Assembly: GCA_039545355.1 (NCBI GenBank)
Contig: BCJJ01000030.1
Location: 312,510 to 376,509 of the forward strand
Length of the DNA stretch: 64,000 nt
Reading direction: 5' to 3'
Origin: Trichosporon coremiiforme
Taxonomy: Eukaryota; Basidiomycota; Tremellomycetes; Trichosporonales; Trichosporonaceae
Shown here in pieces: positions 11,976-22,738 of this stretch (its first letter is position 1; each line of letters begins with the position of its first letter). The translations under genes and the position numbers were made by a program. The notes beneath the pieces were generated by a model. The model had not been told where the DNA came from. It was given only the letters and a program-made list of their open reading frames with translations, and searched no databases.

Positions 11976-12369
11976 TCTTTTTGTGTCTGAAAGGCGTCTG
12001 AGGCCCCAGCAAAGCTGCTGGAAGGTTGGGGATAGGTAGGATGTCGTGGGGGAAAGTATAGGCAGAAGAGAACGGGTCTCGCGGCCTGCCCCACGCAGGA
12101 TCACGTTCCTGTCTCAATATTTCAGAGCAGCGTCGGCATCGGCCCTTCATGCTCTGCCCCAGAAGCGGCAGCAATCCTCTGTATGCTTCTTGAATGTCGA
12201 AGGATGTTAGGAAGGTGTATCTTTGGCCTGGCCGATTTTCGATATTTGCCCAATAGCCGTCCGCCACAGGCAGGGACTCGTGGGGTCTTCGTCGGTTGGC
12301 GTCCCTGGACCTCTTCTCTACCGACCAATGCGAAGCAAAAACTCTGCCGCTGCTCTGGAGCAGTGGATT
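11976..12369. other. Spacer between tRNA genes
   Basis: Nothing supported beyond the terminator of the tRNA-Val gene. Confidence 0.5.
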
Positions 12370-12453
12370 TGGAGAATCGGTGAATCGAACACCGGTTTCA
12401 GACAATCAGCAGATGAATGCGAAGTCCGCGTCTTACCACTAGACGAATTCCCC
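12370..12453 (-). tRNA. tRNA-Ala(CGC) with a short intron
   Basis: On the minus strand: acceptor GGGGAAT pairs fully with ATTCTCC and carries the G3-T70 alanine identity pair. D stem GTCT/AGAC; anticodon stem CGGAC/GTCTG with loop TTCGCA..., so anticodon CGC; T arm CGGTG-TTCGATT-CACCG. The intron is about 13 nt. Anticodon and identity pair agree on alanine. Confidence 0.82.
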
Positions 12454-13266
12454 GAACCGAGGATAGTGGGATGCTGAGGCTGCGCGCGCGGCGCACTCGT
12501 TCGCCTCAAGGATCCTAGAGCTGTTTGTGCAGCTCCCTCTCATTACCGCCAGGCCAGAGTCCTCTAAGTCAACTTGTATTCAGGAATTGAGGCTGATAGC
12601 GCGAGAGAAAGCCAAAGCACTCTGGAGGTGGAGATTGACAACCGTCTCGCTTGTATCACGCCATAGTGTGCCACACGACCCGACCGTCACGCGTTGCACG
12701 CCTCATCAGCTTAGTCATTGCTGCTATGCGAAGGGCAATCCCCAGTTAGCCCCTGATACTCTAGTACAATCGCCATCGGAGGCTGCGGCGGAAATGTGGT
12801 TGTCCATTGGCACCGGAGCACCTGTCAATCGTAACGTCTGAAAACTCTTGGCTCACTGTGGACCGTTATACCGCGACGTATCTCACCTTGCTTCGAACTC
12901 TTAAGACTCGGTAAATGTTTTACGAGGAAACACGAAGTCCCGACCAGTATGACGAACGTGGACGTGAGGGCCATCGTCGCCCGGACAGAAGTATGTTGTG
13001 GCACATACAGTGTACGCGCTCGTGCATAGGACACACATGCTGACGTACACGCACACACACACGATATCTCACACACGACATCTTCCAGTCTCGCTATTTT
13101 TTTCAGGCGGCATTCTGTTCCTCGGTTCCTCATCCGGAGAAGCCACCACTGCTCCCCAACCTACAACGCGTTGCATGCTTCCGAACATCATACGCCTCCC
13201 TCTATGGGCGCTCGCCCCCGCTGCGCCGGGGCGGTGGGGCGCCGACGCAGAAGGCTGACGTAATTC
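12454..13266. other. Spacer between tRNA genes
   Basis: No coding exon recognised. The decamer GCTGACGTAA lies at 13255-13264, two bases upstream of the next tRNA. Confidence 0.55.
13255..13264 (+). promoter_or_regulatory. GCTGACGTAA element upstream of tRNA-Ala copy 2
   Basis: The same ten bases occur at 14301-14310 with the same 2-nt spacing to tRNA-Ala copy 4. It contains a TGACGTAA (bZIP-like) core. A shared ancestral 5' flank from duplication is as likely as a regulatory site. Confidence 0.4.
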
Positions 13267-13379
13267 GGGCGTGTAGCTCAGTTGGTAGAGCGCGTCATTA
13301 GCAAGCCGTCCGCCGCTCGCAAGAGCCGGTCAAGCATGTTACATTGACGAGGTCTTTGGTTCGATTCCTAACTCGTCCA
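13267..13379 (+). tRNA. tRNA-Ala(AGC) copy 2, about 40-nt intron
   Basis: Exons match copy 1: acceptor GGGCGTG/CTCGTCC, A box TAGCTCAGTTGG, anticodon stem CGTCA/TGACG with anticodon AGC, B box GGTTCGATTCC. The intron of about 40 nt is unrelated in sequence to that of copy 1. Confidence 0.88.
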
Positions 13380-13790
13380 GCCTACTCTTTTTAGGCACTG
13401 AGCAAGAGTGAGAAGGTGGTGGAGAAAGATAAGAGCGCGAGCGAAAGGGTCATTGGTCCAAGTGGCGGGGTTGGGCGCCACAGGGCCGGATCATCATGAG
13501 TGCCGCGACAGAGCACCTCTGGCTAGCTAGCATGAGCGCTACGAGGTCTACCGCAGACTATTCGGTGAGCCGAAGGTGCTGCGTCAGTGGATCGCCGCTC
13601 TAAAACGAAACGAAGCACGTCAGAATTCTCAGGAGTTTTCGACAATATTACCTCCTCGCTCAGCCAGGTTATCAAACGCGCTGAGAAGTTTGTGGTGGCA
13701 GTTTAAAGCGGCAAGTACTCCTCTCAGCTTTCAAGGCGGCCCAAACGCACCTCCGGTCATCACAGGGGCCGCTTTCGGCCCACGTGGTCC
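13380..13790. other. Spacer with Pol III terminator
   Basis: The T run at 13388-13392 ends the preceding tRNA gene. The rest shows no gene; a CACGTG palindrome lies shortly before the next tRNA. Confidence 0.6.
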
Positions 13791-13902
13791 GGGCATGTAG
13801 CTCAGTTGGTAGAGCGCGTCATTAGCAAACGCACCTGTTCTCTCGAAGAACAACAGCCGCGCATACTTGACGAGGTCTTTGGTTCGATTCCTAACCTGTC
13901 CA
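13791..13902 (+). tRNA. tRNA-Ala(AGC) copy 3, about 39-nt intron
   Basis: Acceptor GGGCATG against CCTGTCC (one mismatch, G3-T70 kept). A box, anticodon arm and T arm are the same as in the other copies. The intron differs in sequence. Confidence 0.86.
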
Positions 13903-14312
13903 CAGCATAGCTTTTTTAGCCACTTGAAGAGGCTCTGGCGGCATCTGTTGGTCGTTGGACGTGTGGAAGAAGATCATGGGTGATGAGAGGAAGCTGGACG
14001 AGGATTGTGTGGCACGCATGGTTTGAAAATTACAGACAATAGCATCCGCCTGAGTGCCATGAGTGTGCGGCCGCTACTGCAGAGCTTCCAGAATACTTCT
14101 GTATCACCAAGGCTTACGGAAACTGATGGGGGGGGGCTGAGATCACCGCGAGAACTCTCGACTCAACATCTTCCATTGGCATAACTGATACCTTCGCCAC
14201 GGCAGCGGTCAGCTTTACGGCACCTCCCTCTCAGGGTTCTCCCCTGGTCTTCTTTGCCTGATCTGCCCTCGCTGCGCGCTGTAGATGCTAGAGAGTTGGT
14301 GCTGACGTAAGC
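13903..14312. other. Spacer with Pol III terminator
   Basis: Poly-T at 13912-13917 ends tRNA copy 3. GCTGACGTAA at 14301-14310 precedes copy 4 by two bases. No other feature seen. Confidence 0.6.
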
Positions 14313-14427
14313 GGGCATGTAGCTCAGTTGGTAGAGCGCGTCATTAGCACCCCGCCCCGCAGTATCCAGCGAGTAGCGAGCGAGTGATTACTTGACGAGG
14401 TCTTTGGTTCGATTCCTAACTTGTCCA
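14313..14427 (+). tRNA. tRNA-Ala(AGC) copy 4, about 42-nt intron
   Basis: Acceptor GGGCATG against CTTGTCC with G3-T70; same A and B boxes and anticodon AGC. Its own intron of about 42 nt. A T run at 14438-14442 terminates it. Confidence 0.87.
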
Positions 14428-14860
14428 GCCCAGAAGCTTTTTGGAACTCGCACTGTATGCAGAGGCGTTGGAAGAACCTAGGTGACATTTCAAGAAGGTA
14501 GGCATTGGATTGGGAGACTGATGGCATAGTCCCCGACCGCCACAGCCACAAGGGGCACAGCGATCGACGCGACGCAGCTTCTGCCGCCCCGCAAGCAGTC
14601 ATAGATCTATCTTACAATGATCAGAAGAACTGTGGGTCTGAGCCTGGTTTATAAACACAGCAAGGCGCCGAGTCGCGCGCGCGCCTTGGCGCCCTCCTTC
14701 AGAAAAATGGTTTGAGGATCAAGGGCTTCAGACGGAACGATGCTAAAGGCCGGCTGGTCGAGGCGATGACGTCGCCTCAGACGACTGCGCAAGGTGGCGT
14801 AGAGCTCCAAGCGCAGCGTCACTCGTACCGCACCCTGCGAGCACCAAGAAGCCGGGTTAC
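14428..14860. other. Spacer between tRNA copies
   Basis: Contains the T-run terminator of copy 4 and no recognised gene. Confidence 0.55.
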
Positions 14861-14945
14861 TGGAGAAGTTAGGAATCGAACAAAAGACCTTGTCGAGAAA
14901 GCGACACATGCTAATGACACGCTCTACCAACTGAGCTACATCCCT
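14861..14945 (-). pseudogene. Degenerate tRNA-Ala(AGC) copy 5
   Basis: The minus strand keeps the A box TAGCTCA, anticodon AGC, a 12-nt intron and TTCGATT, but pairing is broken. The acceptor's first pair is A-C, the anticodon stem has an A-C at 31:39, and the T stem TTTTG/CCTAA has two mismatches. This is more decay than in any sister copy, so it is probably a relic, although weak function cannot be excluded. Confidence 0.65.
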
Positions 14946-15776
14946 GAACCACGCTCTCCCGGTCGCCGATCGGTCACGTGACCGGAGGGATTCGGCTCGG
15001 CAGTGAGGAACGAGGAACACTCACGCGTGGATTGAGTTTCCGGGTTCCTTTGCCCGGTGTGCCCGGGGTCGCAGTCTCTAATGAGTCGACCGCTAACATG
15101 GGGGGGTGTAGCAAGGTAAAAGCGCGGAAACATGCGTCGTCATTCCATATTTAAACGCTTGGTAGTCTTGTGTGCCGAGTGCAGTGCCGCTGGGCGGAAT
15201 GCCCAGCGAGCTCAAGCGCTTGGACCGTTGGAGCTATGGAGATCTGCAGTGACGTCGCCCCGTACGTATTAATGGAACGGTGGCTGGTGGGACGCGGTGA
15301 CAGGGCGGTAACGGGCGCAGCCACTGCGAAGCAAAACAGTACTGGCCGCCCGGCGGGCAGATGCAGTGTGTCTGACTGGCGTCTGGCGACTCGCGGGGTT
15401 GCTGGGCTGGCTGCGCTGCCTGGGCCTGACCAAGCGATCCCCACGGAGCTCTGAAAAACGCTCAGGGAAGTGGGCTCAAGCTCCAGCGCGCCAGGCCAGG
15501 CAGCGCCGGACCATCCGTTCCTGGCCAAGGGTTGACCAAGGAGCCGCTGGACCGCATCGACAGCACTCATTGGTCGTTATCAGCTCTGGGGTTAGGTCCG
15601 TCCACGGTGGGGACTCATTTAGTCCCGCGGCACGTGAGGGACGGCTGGTGATAGCCGCTCCCCTCGCTTAACTTTGGTCCACAAAAGTCGGCCACCTCCA
15701 CCTTGTTACCTTGCTACTCACCTTCTGTCGCTCGTCCGTCCCACCTGAGCTCTCAACGCTCTCACCTTTGCCCAAA
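14946..15776. other. Intergenic region upstream of the biotin ligase gene
   Basis: Open frames here are short and lack motifs. A TATTTAAA stretch lies near 15150. Nothing else was recognised. Confidence 0.5.
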
Positions 15777-18051
15777 ATGCCTGGACCCGGCCCACTGGCA
15801 CACCAGGTCCTCGTTTACGCCGGGCCTGGCATCTCTCCCCTCTCGCTCTCCTACACTCTTCTCACCCTGTCGCTCGTCCTGCGGCCCAACTATACTGTGC
15901 AGCAGGTCGCGGCTGATGTCCTGAAGGATGAGCCTTGGGAGCCCAACACAGCGATGCTCGTCATCCCCGGTGGCCGTGACCTGCCCTACGTCGACGAACT
16001 CAGCACCCGTTCAAACGTCACCCGCCGCATCCAGGACTATGTTCGGAGCGGAGGAAGATACTTGGGCATTTGCGCCGGGGCGTACTTCGCTTCTGCCGAC
16101 TGCAAGTTCGACATCGGCGGCCGCCACGAAGTGGTTGGGAAGCGTGATCTTGTGAGTTGCCTGCGTCAGTTCCTCGTCTAACTCTCAGGCTCTCTTCCCT
16201 GGTACTTGCGCCGGACCTTCCTTCAAAGGCTTCGACTACGGGTCGGAGCAAGGTGCTCACGCCATCAGCCTCAACGTCGATGGCGGCAAGTCCCTGCTCG
16301 AGCTCCTTTACACTAACGGTGGGGGCCACTTCATCATGCCATCACCCGCGCCCTCCAACGTTGAGGTTGTGGCTCGCTACGCCGAGCCGCCTGCGGAGTC
16401 TGATGTAGCCGCAGTCTTGGTGTCTGAGGGCAAGGGTAAAGCTCTTCTGAGCTCTGTCCACTTTGAGTACCCTCTGGAGGACCCTCCCGCTCGCAACGCC
16501 ATCCAGAAGCTCAAGGTCGTCCCGCCTCCGGAGTTCATTGAGGAGTGCGAGAAGGGCCGTCTGCAATGGGTCCGCCAGCTGCTGTCGTCGATGGGACTGA
16601 ACGTTCCGGCTCGAGCCGGTGATGGTGGGGTCGAGGACGGCGAGGAGGACCCCCACCTCCTCCTGAACCCCACCCACCCTGGACCGATTTTCACTTTCTC
16701 GCATCCCAAGCTTCCGGAGCTCGCTACTGGTATCTTCTCTGCCCCGTCGATTCAGAAGAAGGTTGAGCCTGCCAAGGATGGCTTCGAGAATTTTGTGGAT
16801 GGCAACGACACGTTCGTGTATGGCCCCGCCGATGCTGTCGGTGACGTTCCTGCGTTCCTCTCGAAGGCGCGCCGCACGGAGCCGAAGCACGAGCCCAAAA
16901 TGGAGGACCTGTCCATCGGTGACCAGCCTCCCCTCCCCAAGCCGATGGACTTCAAAGACATCCCGAAGCTTGTTCTGCTGCCGGGCAGGGAGCAGTATAC
17001 CCCCGAGTGGACGCCTCTGTTCAACTTCGAGACCTACTGGGCGGAGCTCGACAAGGTGCGCAAGGAGGCTGGACGCCGCACTGGCGTCATGCGCACGGAT
17101 GAGCTCAGTAAGGGACGAACTGGCGAGCGCAGTTCGGTCGGCGATGTGCTCTTCTATGGCGAGGCTGTGACGAGCACGCAGACGATGCTGGACCGCAACC
17201 CAATCCTCCTGAACGGTATCAAGACTCCGCACGCCTTCCTCGCCTCGTTCCAGCTGTCCGGTCGCGGTCGTGGTGGCAACGCTTGGCTGACGCCGGTCGG
17301 CTGCCTGCCCTTCACACTCATGCTCTCCATGCCGCAGAGCATGGTCAACAAGCTCATCTTCGTGCAGTATCTTGCTGCGCTTGCGATCGCTGAAGCGCTC
17401 GACCCTGACGGACGCCTGGGCGTGCGCATCAAGTGGCCAAATGATGTCTACGCACACGTCGAGGGTGTTGGCGGTACCGAGGTCGGTGGCGGCAAGAAGG
17501 GTCTCGCCAAAATTGCCGGTATCCTCGTCAACACCAACTACATGAACGGTCAGTGGCGCGTGCTCGTCGGCTGCGGCATCAACGTGCTGAACGCGCTGCC
17601 GACGACGAGTATCTCGCAGATGCACGACCTACTGCGTGAGCGTCTCACGAAGTTCGGTCAGAGCGGGGACCTTCCTCCTGCACCGACGATGGAGCGTGTA
17701 TTCGCGCGCATCATGCAGTCGTTCGAGCAGAAGTGGGAGCAGTTCCTCAACGACGAGGGCTTCGACAGCTTCATGGACGAGTACAAGAGCCGCTGGCTGC
17801 ACCAGGACCAGGAAGTCACACTCACGACTGTGACACCACACCAGAAGCTGCGCATCGTCGGCATCACCCCGGACCAGGGCCTCTTGCGCTGCGTGCCCAT
17901 CAATGACGCCAAGCTCACGCCCCTCTACTCGCGCTCCGTCGACGGGTACGCCGACCGCACGGGCAACGGCATGAGCGGCGAGTTCGTCGACCTCCAGCCC
18001 GACGGAAACAGCTTCGACCTCATGAGCAACATGATCAAGAAGAAGAATTAG
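15777..18051 (+). CDS. BPL1: Biotin-protein ligase (holocarboxylase synthetase)
   Basis: Attaches biotin to carboxylases (acetyl-CoA, pyruvate carboxylase) through biotinyl-AMP. Two exons, 15777-16151 and 16189-18051; 745 residues, like other fungal Bpl1. The N-terminal third is the glutamine-amidotransferase-like region typical of fungal Bpl1 (HQVLVYAGPGIS, MLVIPGGRDLPYV, GGRYLGICAGAYFASADC, then FPGTCAGPSFKGFDYGSEQG after the intron). The C-terminal catalytic half has the biotin/ATP loop GRGRGGNAW, IKWPNDVY and KIAGILVN, followed by a short C-terminal cap domain. The ATG is preceded by CCCAAA. It is the first gene after the tRNA cluster and shares no obvious role with its neighbours. Confidence 0.95.
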
Positions 18052-18407
18052 ACCAAATACCAGGTTGTATGAAACACATAGACTCTAGACTTCACTAACG
18101 CCCCGATACTGACCCTAGTCATTCCATAGAAACACCCGAGCTTAGACACGTCGGCAGTCTTCTTCCTCCACTGCAGATGTCACAGCTATCGGAAGAACAA
18201 ACCCCTTCAAGTGTGGGTGTGTGTGTCTGGCTTTCAGGCCAGATGCTCACTTCGCTGGGAGACGTGGCGTCTTCAGATGACTGCTCCTGCCCTGTGTCCT
18301 TCTCTTGTAGACACAGGGCCTCGCGCTGGTAGGGTACATTTCGATAGTGATACATGAGATGGATTATACACTGTTGTGCTACTATACACTGCCTGCTACC
18401 AGCTGCG
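18052..18407. other. 3' flank of BPL1
   Basis: Untranslated or spacer sequence; no gene seen. Confidence 0.5.
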
Positions 18408-18656
18408 CTACATCTTCTTGCTGCCCCTCTTGAGCCCGTAGTACCTGTTGAACGTGATGCGGATGGTGGGGAACCTGACGTCAAGGTCCGGGTGTGTAAA
18501 AATCAGGAGAGCGTCCTTGTCGTCCTTCCATGGCGAGAGCAGCAGCATCTTGCACACAATGCGGTCTGGATATGTCTTGTGTGCGACGATCAGCTCCGGG
18601 TGAATGCTCGGCTGGTCCTTCTGGCGCAGGTGACTGACTTTCTGCGCTGCAGCTGT
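18408..18656 (-). pseudogene. Unexplained protein-like minus-strand segment (exon or gene relic)
   Basis: An open frame of about 82 codons ends at a stop at 18408-18410 and is bounded upstream by an in-frame TGA at 18657-18659. The encoded peptide is well composed, GC3-rich and hydrophobic/charged (fragments include HPELIVAHKTYPDRIV, LLLSPWKDDKDALLIF, RFPTIRITFNRYYG), unlike random frames nearby. It lacks a convincing start, and I could not find an upstream exon with a GTRAGT donor. It could be the last exon of a decayed or missed gene. No family was recognised. Confidence 0.45.
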
Positions 18657-19962
18657 TCATTGGGTGCGCTAGGAATTGCTGGCATCATTGAGTCATGGCC
18701 TTCATGGAAGAATGCATGGCACGTCCAAGAGCCTGCCAGACTGTACTATAAATCAAGATATTGCGCACCCGCAGCCGGCGTGTGGGTGGAGCGCCGGTGC
18801 CGGCTGTGGTCGGCGGCCGGCCACCGGTGTTTGCAGTAGATGGCAGGGGATTAGGGATGAACGCACGGAGATCCTGATAGACATCGTGCACCCCGCAAAA
18901 TAACGCGATCAGCTGGCTCCATCCACCCCACATGAATGCCCCGGCGCACGGCAAGCATGCGGCTCTCAGGCTCTTGCTCTCCAGCCGCAAGGTGTGGGAT
19001 AATCCGGCGCGCAGCGGAAGAGCGATTCAAGGGAAGTGCCCAGGGTGGCGCATTTTGGGCTCCGTACTCGGGTGGGTCTGCCGACGTTGTATTCAGCTCT
19101 CGTAGCGCACCGGCTGGAGCCGACTGGACTGAATCGGCCGGGACCATCGAAGCTATATGGGTCCAATGACTCTGTAATGCTATTCTCGGGGACCGGGGAG
19201 CGGTCTGCAGGACTGTGCAAAGGGGCCACCGAGCGGATGACGGCCGACTGCCTCGTCTTGTAGCCAGTTGCTAGCCCCCCGGCAAGCGGAACGGGCCCAC
19301 CTGGAGGCAGGGCCGCTGCTTTGGATGCATAGACCCGCAAATCAGAATCAGAATGGATCAGCCTGATGAATGCATGCTGCGTAGATCGCCGCAGGTGTAC
19401 AGCACAACGACACACATGCACGCATGCAACGCCGCCACGCGGCCGGCGGCGAGGGGAACGGAGGAGACGCAGACAGGCTAAGCAGGGCAGGGCTGCAGGG
19501 CTTAAGGCAGCTAAGAAGGCACGGTGTAAGGAAGGCTTAACGCTCCTGACGTCCTGACTGTAGGCGGCTGTGGGCGCAGGGTGGGTGCCAAGAGCATCGA
19601 GCTCTGGCGGCGCGATTTCGCAGCACCGCCATAACATCATTTACCACGCCCATCACCGCCCCTTTTGCTTCACTGACACATACTGCCATTTCCGCAGTCT
19701 GTCCTTCTTTTCTTATACCTTTCTCCTCCCTGTCTGTTCACTGTCTCCTTTCTGCGTCCAGTGTTCTCGACTCGTTGACTGCAGTGCCCGACCTGCCACC
19801 TGCTCGCCACGATTACTCCTCCTCCCTCCGCCTAGATCGCGTAAAGCTCACATAGACATCTCTCCAACGCATAGAACGCCGCCTGCACCCCGCCCATCCA
19901 GCCGCTGCCGCCATCCCGCACTTGCATACGGCAACCGCCAAGTAACGGTCACGTCTTCATCG
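18657..19962. other. Intergenic region upstream of the ADAM gene
   Basis: A 224-codon minus frame at 18966-19640 has no domain-like sequence and is rejected. The 300 bases before 19963 are pyrimidine-rich, as expected for a 5' leader. Confidence 0.5.
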
Positions 19963-22738
19963 ATGAGGAGCTCCTCAAGCCCGCTGTGGGCGGCCGCGAG
20001 ACTGTTCACCCTCCTCCTTGCAGCATGTGCGCTTTTGCTATCTAGCGGGGTCTCCGGTAAGTTGGCGGCAGCTCTACTCGGCACATCACGCTAACGAATC
20101 TCAGCCCGCTCCACTCGTCCCCCTCCCGTTAAACGAGTACACCATCCCGCCGGATCCAGCATCAACATCCTTCCTCGCACCGTTGCCAATGGCCTCAACG
20201 CCCGGTGGGGGATCGCACCCAGGTCGAACACCCTCAGACACGATGACACCCTGATGTTGACACTCTCGGTGCCCTCTCTGTTTCAGCGTAACGTCTCACT
20301 CATCCTCCGCCCCAACTTGAACATGTTCCACCCGCAGGCCAAGTTCACTATTCAGGGCGAGGAAGACATGCCGTTGCGTGCCGAGGACTGGCGCCTGTAC
20401 CACGGTGATGTGATCCGTCCGTCTTACGCCCAGCGCGCCTGGGCTGAGGTCAATGCTGGACTTGAGCCGAACCCCCGTATGATTGTTGGAGATGCGGCTG
20501 TCATGGTCCACGAGTACGGCGAGCACAAGGTGCAATGGGAGGGCTCTTTCCAGTTCTACGGCCGCACCTACCACGTCCTCACTCGCCAGAACTACCTGCT
20601 TTCTAAGCATGAACTCGACGCGGACCTCGAGCCAGTGGAGTTTGGCAACGACATGGTCATCTGGACGGACAACGACATTGATGGTGACTGGATGAACGAG
20701 GATCTTATGGAGCCGACGTATGAGGAGCTCATCCGCCGTGGTGACATGGGCGGTGCCGGAAGTAACGAGAACTACGCGAAGTACATCGGATCCACTCAAG
20801 GCTGCCCGGAAACCCAGAACCTCGTGTACGCTGGCGTTGCGCTTCACTCAAGCTACATTCAGCAGACGAACGGAACGAACTCTGCCAAGTCCAAGGTCCT
20901 GAACGACTTCAACCAGATCTCTGCCCTCTTCAAGAAGAACTTGAAGATCTCTATCGGTCTCACAGAGATGTACAACGCTGGCTCGGACACTTCTGGATGG
21001 CAGGCCGAGTGCAACGACAAGATCCTGCTTGAGGATCGTCTCAGCATGTTCAGTCAATGGATGGGCGAGAACCGTGCGGACGATCCTACCGGTTTCTGGC
21101 ACATGATGAGCGTAAGTCACCGCCTGAGATTTTTTGCTGACGATCAGAACTGCCGCACTGGGAGCAGCACCGAAATTGGTGTCGCCTGGGTCGGCACGCT
21201 CGGCCGCGCGGCATCTGTCAACCCGACTAAGCCTGGACAATGGAACTCAGCTGCCAGCACCTCGACTATCATCCTGAACGAGTGGACTGTGGCTGCCCAC
21301 GAGATCGGCCACGTCTTCGGTGCCATTCATGACGTGAGTCAGGATATAATTAGCGAGAGCTGACTGTAGTGCACTGCGTCGACCTGTGGCAGTTCCGCCA
21401 ACACCGTCAAGGGATGCTGCCCCTACACTACCACCGAATGCAATGCGGACGGCAGGTTTATTATGAACCCCGAGTCGAACGGAACCCAGACCGAGTTCTC
21501 GAAGTGCACCGTCGGCAACATCTGCCATTGGATAGAAACCAACGTCACAACAACTGCCGACAAGTTCCAGGACAACATTTGGGGCGGTCTCTTCGTTGAG
21601 CCTCCTGGACCTCAGAAGATCATTTCTGAGAAGTCTTGTGGTAACGGAATCGTCGAGGACGGGGAGCAGTGTGATCCCGGAATCGGAAACTCGACCTGCT
21701 GCACTTCCGGTGGGTTTGAATGTCGTGCGTGATACTGACTCTCAGAATGCAAGTACGCCCCCGGAGCCGTTTGCGACCCGAACAGTGACGAGTGTTGCGA
21801 GGACAACTGTCAGTTCAAGTCCGCGGGCACTGTCTGTCGCAAGGCTCTCAGCCCGGAGTGTGATACCGAGGAGCAGTGCACTGGCAACAGTGGCAAGTGC
21901 CCGAAGGATGAGAGGAAGGAGGACGGCGTGAAGTGCGGTGATGGACTCTCTTGCGCCAGCGGTCGCTGCACGTCTCTAGACCGTGAGTCTTTCCTGTGCG
22001 TTCCAAGCTGACTTCGCAGTGCAATGCCAGCAGAACATGAACATGACCGAAGCCTGTGGACAGCGTAACGATCAGTCCTGCAAGGTTTGGTGCAAGTCTG
22101 GCCCCAATCAGTGCAACGGTGGAACGACTCCTCTTCTCGATGGTTCTCCTTGCGGTTACGGCGGCAAGTGCTACGGCGGCAGCTGCAAGAAGGGCACATG
22201 GCAGCAGCAGCTGTCGGCGATGTACACGGAGAACTTGCAGTACTCTGTTCCGATCACCGTCGTGGTCGGCCTGCTCATTCTCGCCGTTCTCTGGTCGCTG
22301 CTCCGCTGTATGTTTCGCTGCTGTGGTACGGGCAGTCATAATAACAAGAGGAAACCCTACGAAACCCGAGGCCCAGCTCCCCCCATGGTGATCGCAAGCA
22401 ACAACGATCTTTCCGGCCCCGAGTACAGCGCTGGCAATCCACTTCTCGCGGCTCCGGCTAGCAGCCACAGCCGCACCGTTTCGGGCGCTTCGGATCAAAA
22501 CGTCCCCATGCAAGAGCTCAACAGCTACAACAACTTCAACAACCGCGGATATGACAACTATGCTCCGGCTGGATACGACGACCCGTACCAGCACGAGCCG
22601 AGTCTGTATTACCAGGGTCCCCCAGGTACTCAGGCACCCGGCCCCGATCCGTATGCTAAAGGACCAGTGGAGAACCGCTACCAGGACGGTGACTGGATCG
22701 ACCAGCACCCTCCTACCGCGCGCAGGAACGACTTCTAA
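19963..22738 (+). CDS. ADAM-family membrane metalloprotease with disintegrin region
   Basis: Zinc endopeptidase of the reprolysin/adamalysin clan, type I membrane protein, likely a sheddase. Six exons: 19963-20056, 20105-21111, 21148-21333, 21370-21709, 21746-21982, 22020-22738; 860 residues. Signal peptide: residues 1-31, hydrophobic run LFTLLLAACALLL. A prodomain follows, then the catalytic domain with HEIGHVFGAIHD at residues about 418-429, the full HExxHxxGxxHD zinc site. The Cys-rich disintegrin region has CGNGIVEDGEQCDPG, ECKYAPGAVCDP and DECCEDNCQF. A single membrane helix (ITVVVGLLILAVLW) and a polar Tyr/Pro/Gly-rich cytoplasmic tail end the protein. Introns 2-5 are only 36, 36, 36 and 37 nt. 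Intron 2 is 3n with no in-frame stop. Fungal ADAMs are known but uncommon. Confidence 0.92.

Noticed and set aside
15010..15115. tRNA-like GC-rich inverted segment
   Set aside because: No TTCRANNC loop, no B box and no acceptor pairing could be built.
16342..17625. 427-codon minus frame opposite BPL1
   Set aside because: Shadow frame; the plus strand carries unmistakable biotin-ligase motifs.
18966..19640. 224-codon minus frame upstream of the ADAM gene
   Set aside because: Random-looking Arg/Pro/Ser/Cys-rich sequence, no splice partners or motifs.
21725..21745. Possible 21-nt intron in the ADAM disintegrin region
   Set aside because: A 36-nt intron from 21710 gives the canonical CCTSECKYAPGAVC spacing and matches the other introns.
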